In this document: one piece after another, positions 42,586 to 52,537 of the stretch
Position numbering within the stretch: the first letter of the stretch is position 1
Layout of the letters: each line of letters begins with the position of its first letter
From: [Phialemoniopsis] sp. UDSM-2020
Taxonomy: Eukaryota > Ascomycota > Sordariomycetes > Thyridiales > Thyridiaceae
Direction of reading: 5' to 3'
Assembly: GCA_018873225.1 (NCBI GenBank)
Contig: JAEILZ010000006.1
Location: 310,001-374,000, forward strand
DNA length: 64,000 nt
Program-made: the position numbers and the translations under genes
Notes under the pieces: generated by a model
Databases searched by the model: none
What the model was told of the DNA's origin: nothing
What the model saw: the letters and a program-made list of their open reading frames with translations, nothing else

Positions 42586-44346
42586 GGTGGGGAGCTGAGA
42601 TAAGAGATATTGGATTAATTTATGTATCAAAGTTTAATTAATGAAAGCTGAAAGTCTCATGGCCTCGAGTGTGCAACATGGAGAGGATTCGACACTCTTT
42701 ATACCCAGTTTCCGAGCAGCCATTTACATCACCGATCCCTTCAGGCTTCTACGTCTCTGGACCCTTGACAATCGATTTATCATGAACTTCCAAGAAGTCC
42801 TACGTCGGTGTCTGCCTTGACACCCTCCTAGTCCCAACGATCACCCGACCTGTCAACCAAGCCTTGCCGTTCTCGTCAAGCGAGCTGAGACTAGACTACA
42901 ACCCATCTCTCGATTAGGCACCGACTTGCCAAGTTCAGCGTCTTGGTCTGGCCCGAAGCTGTCATACCTGCCCTTAGTGAACAAGACTTGACGTCAAAGG
43001 ACCCCATCTTTCCTGTCGTTGGCGTCGGGCGCTATGCTGTTGGTTGGACACTCAACCAGCCATGGCCCCATCTTTGTGCGTCTTCCACATACCAGACAAG
43101 TGCTCAACGGGAATGTGGTATCGTTCGCGCGCCAACGGGCAGCACACCTGCGCAAGCAGCTTGCGCCTTTGGTTTGGTCTGATGCGTCCGGTCTGCATGA
43201 GGAGTCCTGCAGGACCCCTTCCATAACCCGGGGCGTTCCGAAGGTGTGTATGCAGCCTAGCACGTTGTGATGTCTGACGAAAACGTGCGCAGCTCAGCTG
43301 CTCGGGACCTTGCAGCCAACCATGCATCCACCCATTCGCCGTACCGCGATACCCGCCTGTAAATTGAGACTCATCAAGACAAAACAGCCACACCACTGGA
43401 AGTCAAAGGTTGCTGCGCACGCCGGTGGCGCGAGTCAGCAGACACGGCATCAGCTGCAGGTCGTCGCAGGCACAGAAGAGGCCATGCGGTCTTGGGGTTA
43501 CATTGCAGGTGCAGCCGAGCCGCGGGAGCGGGGGCCGGGAGGCTGTGCGCGGTGCGATACGATGTGACACCATTGTGGCTGTTGGTTTGCTGCTCGAAGT
43601 GAGCTTGATGAATTCCATCCGTTTGTTCAAGCGGAAGCTAGGGCTTGCTTGTTGAAACTCGACGATTGAGCTGCTTTTGCTGAGTCGTTTGTTCACTAGC
43701 ATACAAGAATATAACAAGTACTCCTAGCCCTAGTCACCCAATAAAGCGTGACAGTCAACAAAATCAATGACAATGGACAAAGACCTTTGTCACAATGTGG
43801 CATGTGAAGTAGCAAACCTTTTTCGCATCATCGGTCGTGACTTAGCTATTGATGGGTGAACAACAAAGGCTCAGGGAGTTAGGGCTTGCGTCTCAAATAA
43901 AGAACCACCTCAGCCGAGATAGTTTCATGAAATGGGAGAAGAGGGAGACTAGACAGGACACATCAACAGCGGTCGGGCTATATACGAATCGACTTCAGAC
44001 TTCCTCTCATACAGAATTCAATTGAAGCTCAAGTCCGCACAGAAAGAACAGAACTGAACATCACGAACTTTGATCTCTCCTTTTGTGTCCTCGCCCTGAT
44101 AAAGACAAATTTCGCGAGGGTTTCATGTTCTTGTCATTCAGTTCTCACTTTTACCTGAACAACTAGCACTGTCAGAAGAAAGAGACTCTACGTCTAGGTC
44201 ACCCTTCCTGCGATTATATAGGAGCCTTACCCATTATTTTGAATCTATCATGGTTGCAAACTTCTCATCAACTTTCAGAACGAACGCACAGAAGCACACC
44301 AACGAGAAATCACCACACACTTCAGGTTCCAACCAATCATAAGAAC
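42586..44346. promoter_or_regulatory. Long intergenic region, divergent promoters
   Basis: About 1.76 kb between the G1 peptidase (minus) and F-box paralogue B (plus). A TATA-like box lies on the minus strand at about 42697-42706 for the peptidase, and TATATAG at about 44216-44222 precedes the F-box gene by 125 bp. ORFs in the middle are short and in several frames; I see no gene or repeat. Confidence 0.45.
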
Positions 44347-45429
44347 ATGGATGCTTCAACCTCCCAGTGCAGGCTCTTGCAACTACCAGTAGAACTGTTG
44401 CTGATCATCGTGAAGCACGTGGGTTCCGACACTCTGCGCAACGAACCCGGGCTTCTCACGCTATGCAGGCAATGGTACGAGCTGGCATGGCCAGCCGCAT
44501 ACTACGACATGTCCCTCTCAGCGGCGAAAATCATGTATCTTGGACAAGAAGGCTTGCTCGAGCGGCTCTGCGAGATCTTGAACAGATTCACCCTGACCAT
44601 CGACATTCGGCTCGAAGGAATCGTCGACTGGAGTACAATCCTCTACGACCTCGCGATGTTCGCGGAACCCCTTGTATCTCCCGAGGCCTCCCTTCACATG
44701 GCCATCGCTGACTGGACCGATGAGCTGAACGAGTACACGACCGCCCTGTCAGCAAGGCTCGCCAACTCGGAGCGACTTCGAGAGATTTCAGTGTCATCAC
44801 GGGCCGCTGTGCCGTTCCCCGAGCTTGGCATAGACATAACAGACATCGAGCTGCCCCACCGTCACTATGTCAACTTTCAACCTTTCGTCCAGCTTTGCAT
44901 GGCCAAAAACGTCACTTCAATACATATCGACTTCCCTATTGGAACTCGACTAGATTTCCTGGGAAATACCGATGGGAACTTTCATCTTTGCAAGCTCCTT
45001 GGCAGGATGCTCACCCGCCTCCGCAGCCTACGATGTCAAATGTGGAATATTTGCCCCTGCCTCTTAAAGCTGCCCAAGGAAGGCAGCCATCTCCGGTTGC
45101 AAGACGTCATTGTCAATCTTGGAAGCGCCACCGTGAAGGCGGATGGCGTTGTTCCACTCCCTCGACGCTGCCGGGAGATTGATGACGACAACGTCGATCG
45201 ACTCTTCGATGACATGCGGGCCGGGGTCCAAGGACTACTGACTCGCATGGTACGACCCACGATGGCAAGGGTTGTAACCGGGTTTGCCACCATGGACTGT
45301 ATCACGGGCGACACCCTGTTCCTCAATAAGTGGGATCCATGGGATGCAGAGGGTGACATCATGCCGCCAATTGAAGACGATCCGGACTTCTGGTTTTACG
45401 ACCTCGAAGGTATGCTTTTATTGGAATAG
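44347..45429 (+). CDS. F-box-type protein (paralogue B)
   Basis: Intronless, 360 aa from the ATG at 44347; an upstream in-frame ATG at 44239 would add 36 residues without domain support. The N-terminus (LLQLPVELLLIIVKHVGSDT...LLTLCRQWYELAWP) fits an F-box. The later block LTRLRSLRCQMWNICPCLLKLP...LRLQDVIVNL aligns with LPRLRSLRCRLYRVCPDIL...LQLEDVIINM of paralogue A at 40157, in the same order. It lacks the long acidic tail of A. Role: likely SCF substrate adaptor; substrate unknown. Confidence 0.8.
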   Translation: MDASTSQCRLLQLPVELLLIIVKHVGSDTLRNEPGLLTLCRQWYELAWPAAYYDMSLSAAKIMYLGQEGLLERLCEILNRFTLTIDIRLEGIVDWSTILYDLAMFAEPLVSPEASLHMAIADWTDELNEYTTALSARLANSERLREISVSSRAAVPFPELGIDITDIELPHRHYVNFQPFVQLCMAKNVTSIHIDFPIGTRLDFLGNTDGNFHLCKLLGRMLTRLRSLRCQMWNICPCLLKLPKEGSHLRLQDVIVNLGSATVKADGVVPLPRRCREIDDDNVDRLFDDMRAGVQGLLTRMVRPTMARVVTGFATMDCITGDTLFLNKWDPWDAEGDIMPPIEDDPDFWFYDLEGMLLLE

Positions 45430-45589
45430 AGGAGGATGAAGATATCTACGGAGGTAATTACCACGGGTCGGACAGTTGGTAGCGATATCTATACCAGGGC
45501 ACGAGCAGGTGAATACCGAAATGACACACTTTGATTGTCGTAGAAACTTTTCATTGTTGGAAAATCTTTATTGTAAATGTGTGAGATAT

Positions 45590-46138
45590 CTAGACAGTTG
45601 CAGTGACTTCTATCTCGACGTCCGTTCCGCGCGGCAGTTCCTTGACAGCCACACACGTGCGAACCTAGATACAAGATTAGAGAGATCAGTGGTCGAGGAA
45701 AAGTTGATCTTACAGGTTTAATCGCTTGGTTCATCACTTTGGTGTACGCCTCATTCATCATGCTGTAGTCAGACATGCTTGTCAGGAAGATGTTCACTCG
45801 AACCTAGGTCACGAATGGTGCGATTAGTATCCTCTCGGTACATTGTGGACAACTTGCTTCTTACCACCTTGTCGAGACTACTGCCAGCCTCCACGAGGAT
45901 GTTGGAGATGTTCCTGAAGATTTGGGCCTGACGGTACGTTAGCCGAGATGCCAGAGGCATGCCACGGGTTGCTTACAGTGCGGTCTGCCACCGTGCCGGA
46001 CACGAGTGATCCGGTCGCCGGATCCGCTCCTGTGACACCGGAGAGGAAGACAAAGTTGCCGACCACAAGAGCCTGGGAGTAGAGAGGACTAGCCGAAGCC
46101 CCCTTGGCCTGGACTGGCTTTCTTTCCACGGTCGACAT
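45590..46138 (-). CDS. RidA/YjgF family enamine/imine deaminase
   Basis: Four exons, complement(join(45590..45664, 45714..45803, 45865..45927, 45977..46138)), encode 129 aa, the usual family size. Introns of 49, 61 and 49 bp each restore phase. Motifs include SPLYSQALVVGNFVFLSGVTG, NISNILVEAGSSLDKVV and the C-terminal RTCVAVKELPRGTDVEIEV; the Arg in RTCVAV occupies the position of the conserved catalytic/ligand arginine in RidA trimers. It should hydrolyse reactive 2-aminoacrylate-type imines released by PLP enzymes, in the cytosol or mitochondrion. No targeting peptide is evident. Confidence 0.9.
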
Positions 46139-47095
46139 TGTTGTATCAGGGAATGACTGTGTCACACTGCTGAGAGGAGACTGCGAATATCTCAAGGTAA
46201 TTATCCATGAGTTGATGAATAAATATCAGGCGATTTTCTTCATGTGTGTAGTACCCGCGTTCTGTATATTTTGGGGACAGCTATGCCTAATTGATTGTGC
46301 CTGTTATGGTAGTGTCGTCGGGGGCCCACACCGGCGGCCGGAGTCGTGACGCCGCGGGTTCATTGTTCCCGCTGTCGGGTAGATGTATCCCGCTAGCCCT
46401 AGTAAATCTCGACCTCGACGCTCAAGTCACACTGAAAATGCCCTCCTGTGCCATTACTATACTTGAGAGAAATTCCTTACACTTCCTTGTATGCAAATCG
46501 TCATTTATTAGCTGTTTCCGGTTTCTAACGAGATCTGCTACCTTGCCGTTAGCTCTTCTGTTCGATCATCGATCTAGACCCGTAGCACCCTGCACTAAGC
46601 TTGCCGAAAATCACGACCATCACCAATCATCTAGCTTACGTAGCTTTTCAATATACAATGTGGTCTACATCGCTGTCGCTTTCTTTACTCGGAAGGGGAC
46701 CAGAGCTCTCATGACCTATTCTCCCGGGCTGCACGCTGAGATGGGGCTGTGTTCCTTGTCTCAGTTCCATGGTCTACTGACGCCCAACTTTTGGTTGGGA
46801 TGAAAACCATGATTATGAAAACCTGCATATGTAGTGTAACCTGAGAGGCAGCTCTAGCAAAACGATGATGCCTCAGGCTGAACAGGCACAGCTGATCAGG
46901 CTGACTGACCAGCCCGGTCGCCAACACCCCGCTTCTTCCGGGGTTGGGCAGCAATTTCACTCACCTCACCAAATTACTCAAGGTCCATCACTCAACTTGT
47001 TCACGACTACTCTGTTAGTTGTTCTTTCGGCGTTGATAGAGAGGTACTGCCTATCGCAAAGCCTAAAACTAGAACGTCAACGGATCGCTTTCGCC
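46139..47095. promoter_or_regulatory. Divergent promoter region, RidA / NACHT protein
   Basis: About 957 bp between the divergent RidA and NACHT genes. It should hold both promoters. The 170-codon frame at 46291-46803 has no recognisable domain or splice support, so I do not call it. Confidence 0.4.
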
Positions 47096-50000
47096 ATGTC
47101 TGGCCTTGAAACCCTTGGCATTGTCGCAAACGTCTTTCAAATCATCAGTTTTGCCTGCGACACAGTTTCTCTCTGTAAAGCTGTGTACCAGGGCAGATCT
47201 CCCGATGACTCGCTTGGGGCAAATGCGACTTCCCTCGCGACGCTTTCATCAGCAGTAGAACAGCATTACCAAGGTCACCGGCCACACACAACCACCGAAC
47301 GACAGCTCTCCCAAGTAGCCCAGCGATGCAATGTGGCAGCACGGGCACTTGTAGACGAAGTCTCTTTCCTAACGGATCACAAAGCAAAGGGGAGCCTTAA
47401 AGCAACCCTGCGCATCGCCGTGAAGACCAACTGGCGAAAGAGCCGTCTGGAACGGACAGAGAAGGCGTTACTCACGTCTCAAAGGACTTTGGAGACGCAC
47501 CTGCTCACCGATATCTGGTAAGTGGACAAGGCTGGGACGATGGACAATGCTAACTTAGACAGCAAACGGACCGATGCCATCGAACTCACCCAGCAAGAGG
47601 GGTTTCGTGACATTGATGATCGTCTCCAATACTTTGTGTCGCAGTATGCCTCTGGTCACACATCAATTCACGGCCTAGTCAAGACAGAGAGTGGTTCTAT
47701 CAAAGAACATGTGTCCCAACAGGTGAAGAAGTCAGAAAAGGCAGTACGGTCACATATTACGGCAGAGGTCGACACAGCCACAATGTCCATGACCAATCAC
47801 GCGAATCAGAAAGCGGAACAAATTTCCCGTCATATCGCCCTGGACATACAACAGCTGAGATCCGACATGGTGGCTCACGGCCAACGAGAGAGATTCTTGG
47901 GGAGCCTTAAATTCTCAGCGATGAATGAACGTCAGAATCAGATTGTTAAGTCACACAAGGGTACCTACGAATGGGTTTTGCGACGGGATGTTGAGGCCAA
48001 AGGGCGCACATCTGAATCTGACACATCCGACCCTTCTTGGTCCAGTGACGAAACCTCTGTCAGTGGGTCTGACTCTAGCAGCCATGAACTCGACATCGGC
48101 GGGACTGATCCTCCCGCCGAGGGTCAGATATCATCGAATCGTGGTGGCATCACCTTTTATAATAGCATGGAAGCACTTTCCATGATGGTGAACCATTCAT
48201 CACTTGGTGCTGGGTCAGACGCAGAGACAAGAAATGACGGCTATGGGATATCTGACGACTCGAGTGCATCGACGGAGACAGATGATGATACGGAGGATGA
48301 AACGTCCAATCGTTCGATAGCATCGCTTCCCGCCGCGACAGATGAAGCAGCTTCGCCGAGCAGCTCTGAAGCCAATGCCAGCAGACTGAATGACAGTAAT
48401 CTCTGGGACGATTTTAGTGACTGGCTCCGTTCAGATGATTCACTCTACTGGATCAGCGGAAAGGTTGGGTCAGGCAAGAGCACGTTGATCAAATTCCTTC
48501 TCGACAATCCCTTGACCAAGGAAGCCTTGGATGGATGGAAGCCAGCTCCCACGATCTTGTCGCACTTTTTCTGGAAGCCAGGAATCCAGATGCAAAAGAG
48601 TATCAAAGGCTTTCTCTGTAGCATTCTATTCCAAGCTTGTTCCAGCGACCCAAACGCTCTTGATACTCTGCTCTCTCGATGTCCGATGTTGGCAAGAAAG
48701 ACTGCAGACACAGATTGGTCAACTCAGGAGTTGGTGAACATAACTCTTGACTTCCTTACTATGCTATCTCGGCCGTTGTGTATCTTTATCGATGCTTTGG
48801 ATGAGATAAGTGATGAAGATGGCGCATGCGCACTTTTGGAGACTATCGACATGATCAGGAAGGTCCCAGAAGTCAAAGTATGTGTATCCAGCCGCCCGGA
48901 GCCACGATTTCAGAAGGTCCTTGGCAACAGACAGCAGCTACGTCTACAGGACCTTACTTGTAGCGATATGAGGCGGTACACGGAAGATCACCTAGGCCCA
49001 TTGCTGCGCAACAAATCAGGTGTAGAAGGCCTGAGATATGAGATGGTTGAAAAATTGGCATGGAGAGCCGATGGAGTATTTCTCTGGCTTCGCCTTGCTC
49101 TCCAAAGTGTCATTCGAGGTAACGAGAATGGTGACAGTGACGACATCCTGCTCCAGAGGATTTCAGCTTTACCCACAGAATTATCACGACTGTATCACGA
49201 CATGTGGACGCGTCTCAACGATGACACAGCGTTTTACCGAGAGTCCGCCGCACGATATCTAAACCTGATGATAGCTGCCTCTGACATCGACTCCAGATTT
49301 AGAGAGAGCAAAATATCGGAGCCCTTTTCCTCGTTCACGGGCGGCCGTGCGAGCATCGGTCTATTTCACATGATGGCCGCCACAGATAGCACCGTTTTGG
49401 AGGCACCTATGAACAAAATCGACGAATTCGAGCAGTCGAAATTTATTCAACTCTGCGAAAGAAGTCGATCAGATATTGAAGTGAGGTGTGCAGGCCTCTT
49501 AGAGATTCGCGAGTCGCTTGAAGACTCAACGGCGGACGTACACCCCGGCATGTTGGATTACATGCAACCCACAGTGCGATGGGTTCATCGGAGTGCACAT
49601 GACTATATTCGGGACACCCAAGAAGGTCACAACCTTCGATCATACGACAAGTCATCTGAGGACGATCGAATACTATCATTGACAAGGGCAAGGGCTGTAG
49701 AACTGCGAATCAGAGGGCAGAGATCTAGGTTTGAAGTGTATGCGGTCTTGCTTCCTTTGTCTTGGATTAACACTCAAGACTTCCGAGAACCGATTAACGA
49801 GATACTGAAAGCCTGTCGGACCTTGAAACGTGTCAAAAACCATCTGGCTAGGCGACTGAGAGTCGATAGCTTCCTGCCAGACTTTCTCTCCATCGCGACC
49901 TGGATTCCATTTCAAGACTTTGTGATCTCAACCGTTGCAGCTTCCTCAGATCCGCCGAAACTAGCAACAAGAGTTTTACGAGGTATTATGCACGATGTAA

Positions 50001-50902
50001 AGGGCTATAATACTCAAGGAACAAAAGCCATTTCGGAAATTACCGGTAACTTTCATGAAAGGGTTGCTCGCTATCTCAAGCCCCTTTTAGCCCTCGGTGC
50101 CGACCCTAGCTCAAAAGGATTCTGCCTTGCACGCGAACCGCTGCCCCGGATACATGCGCCGCCGTGGCCAAGTATGTTCTCATCAGCACTTGGTTTCTTT
50201 GTGGAAGAATCCCTCTTTACATCTTCATCGGTGCCCTCACGCACACAGGAGATACTCACGACCTTCATGAACACAGGACCAGATTTGCAAGATGGTCTAT
50301 ATCTCAAGGTGAGAATGAGCGTTGACATGGAAAACCCCTTGGATGTGAAGGACACATCTGCGTCGCCATCCACGCCGCAACTGAAGCTGTTGAGGATTGT
50401 TGATGGTTTGGAGATTTACATAGTCGACGACGTGTACGATCACGTGGAATTGCTGTTTTATGCATCTTTACCGTATTGCATACAGCTGCTCTCACGACGC
50501 GACTCTGGGATAAGTGACGTCCAGTCATTAGGCAGCCGCATGGATACGGGAGAGCAAACAGGATCACCTAGCGAGGCACTGAAGGCTCGTCATGATATTC
50601 GTCTAATTTCTCTTCATCGGAGAGGTGGTGAACACCCAAACGGGGAACGCTGGTATGCATCCCGGCTATCAAATCACGAAGGATCTCCAATCCTATATTC
50701 GTTGGCCACGGCACTTGACTTGTGGCTCAGGACAGGCCCTGACATTACTTTGGAGGATGAGATTCGACGGCAGACTTCGATTCTTAGGCGAGCCATCAGA
50801 TATAACTTGGAATGGTTCGAAGAAGTTGACAAGCGAGTCGATTACTTGGCTAAGGAAGGGTACGGTTTCAAGTTTCTTGAAGAGGAAGAAGAGGCCATGT
50901 AA
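47096..50902 (+). CDS. Large NACHT/STAND NTPase (NLR-like)
   Basis: Two exons, join(47096..47517, 47563..50902), encode 1,253 aa; the 45-bp intron has a GCTAAC branch site. The N-terminus MSGLETLGIVANVFQIISFA is a helical domain typical of fungal NLR-like proteins. It is followed by a coiled region (~150-260) and a low-complexity acidic/Ser-rich linker (~290-420). The NTPase has P-loop GKVGSGKST (about 440-448), a FFWKPG segment (like the fungal NACHT/DUF7791 group), Walker B CIFIDALDE (Asp about 551) and VCVSSRPEPRF. The long C-terminal region includes HRSAHDYIRDT and no repeat I can identify. Role: probable signalling switch in allorecognition or stress; ligand unknown. Confidence 0.88.
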
Positions 50903-51146
50903 GAACCGGACCGGTGCAGCCTGCAAAGTGGGATGGCGTTCTATTCTACTCAGAGACAACACAGTGAGGGCCAAGGATGTGGTCGAAGCAGCGCTGGGAT
51001 GATTTGCTACGGATGTGACAAAGAAGATAACATGCTCCAAGGAAACATGACCTGGCTGGTGTTGACTATTATAAGAAATATACACAGAATTGTTGATAAA
51101 CGAGAAGAAGATGTGAAGGAAAAAGTCGATAGTCCCCCTCCCCCCA

Positions 51147-51447
51147 TCAGCAGTTTTTTTGCTTGCAACCATAGAGCTGGACTGGTATCTTTATCAGCAA
51201 CCAGTACAACGCAGAGTGACTCTGTAAACTCACGGCAGTTGCTTTTGGCGTATGTCCCGCAGCCTCTAATTTGGTGGTCGACGCAATACTTGTACCAAAC
51301 GTCCATACATCTTGGTCCGGACTGGTCCCAATCCATCCCACCGTGACACGTGGCGCATATGTATTGAGGGAAATCTCTCCTCTCGGCCGGAGATGCGCAG
51401 GCAGCCCCAACAAAGGCGAGAAGTGAAAGTGTAAGGTCGAAACGCAT
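51147..51447 (-). CDS. Cysteine-rich small secreted protein
   Basis: Two exons, complement(join(51147..51181, 51234..51447)), encode 82 aa. The signal peptide is MRFDLTLSLLAFVGAACA, followed by SPAERRD with a dibasic RR. Mature cysteines: ICATC, PRC, KYC, RGC, SNC, then YGC and KNC at the very end, eight in total, so four disulfides are possible. The 52-nt intron (GTGAGT donor, GCTGATA branch, ACCAG acceptor) was placed because reading through it yields a long non-conserved tail, whereas splicing ends the protein with YGCKQKNC. The gene is convergent with the NACHT gene, 244 bp away. Role unknown: effector, antifungal or antimicrobial peptide are all possible. Confidence 0.7.
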
Positions 51448-52096
51448 GTTGGCGGCGGCTGGATGGGCGCGATGGGTGATTTGTGGAAAGATTGAATGCA
51501 GTGAGTTGATGAAGTGAACGAATAATGCCAAACAGAGCCGGGCAGCGGCAGGTTTAAATAGACGATGGCACCCTCTCAACCATTCTTGATCACGATGCAT
51601 TCTGCCCTGTCATGGTCCGCCTTGTAGAAGAGCAACAAGGGGGGGATACTGCGGAATTGGACTTGAAGGATGTTGCTGTATTCGGACAGTTTAGCCCTGC
51701 AACGCTTTGGGCATCCGCTTCCCCAGTTTTCCAAGTGAATGATGTTCCTGTTCCGAGGATTCTCGATGCGTATCCCACTCAAACGTGGACTTTACCCACT
51801 CTTCTCTTCCGTACTAAGAAGACAATTGGAGTTCATTGACAAAAGAACCAGGTGCCCTGTCAGCCAGACAATCCCCCTTAAAGATCACATTGTGCGGGAT
51901 TCGCCGAGATCACAAGCATGGAGCATTGGCATCCATCTCCGGCAGAGCGACTTGGCTGATTCTCATCCCAACAAAACTGATTATGGCACAGGCAGCAGTG
52001 AAATTTCCAAAGTCGGCGTGGCCGTAAGTTTATTTGAAACACGAGATTCTAAAACGATGGGTTTTCCTAATTGATGAAATGGGAAAAATAGACGCC
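51448..52096. promoter_or_regulatory. Intergenic, secreted-protein promoter
   Basis: A 649-bp stretch holding the promoter of the Cys-rich secreted-protein gene (an AT-rich TATTTAAA element on the minus strand at about 51551-51560, roughly 105 bp before the ATG) and the 3' UTR of the oxoprolinase. No gene is evident. Confidence 0.4.
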
Positions 52097-52505
52097 TTAT
52101 CTGCTGCCATAACCGCCACCACCAGGTGTCATGATGACCACTCTATCACCAACCTTCATAGGAACGCTGCCCTTGCCGCCCATGTTGACCGTCCGCTCAT
52201 GACCAGTGTACTGATCCTTTGTCAGCCACAAGTTCAGACCCGCAGCCCCCGGCTCACCCCCCTCCATGCCGTAGGGTCGGTGCACCCGACGCTCTGAGAG
52301 GATGGAACACTGCACCGGTGTCAAGAACTCGATCTCCCTCGCCGCGCCGTCGCCACCGCGGTTGCGACCTTCTCCGCCCGTGTTCTCACGCAGCTCGAAG
52401 CGCCGCAGGATGCACGGGTACCGCTTCTCGAGGATCTCGGGATCGGTGATGCGCGTGTTGGTCATGTGCACGTGCACGCCGCTCTCGCCCACCCATTTGT
52501 CGCCT

Positions 52506-52537
<32 letters not shown>

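Noticed and set aside
46291..46803. 170-codon ORF upstream of the large NACHT gene
   Set aside because: No domain, no splice support and an unusual composition. It lies in a likely promoter.
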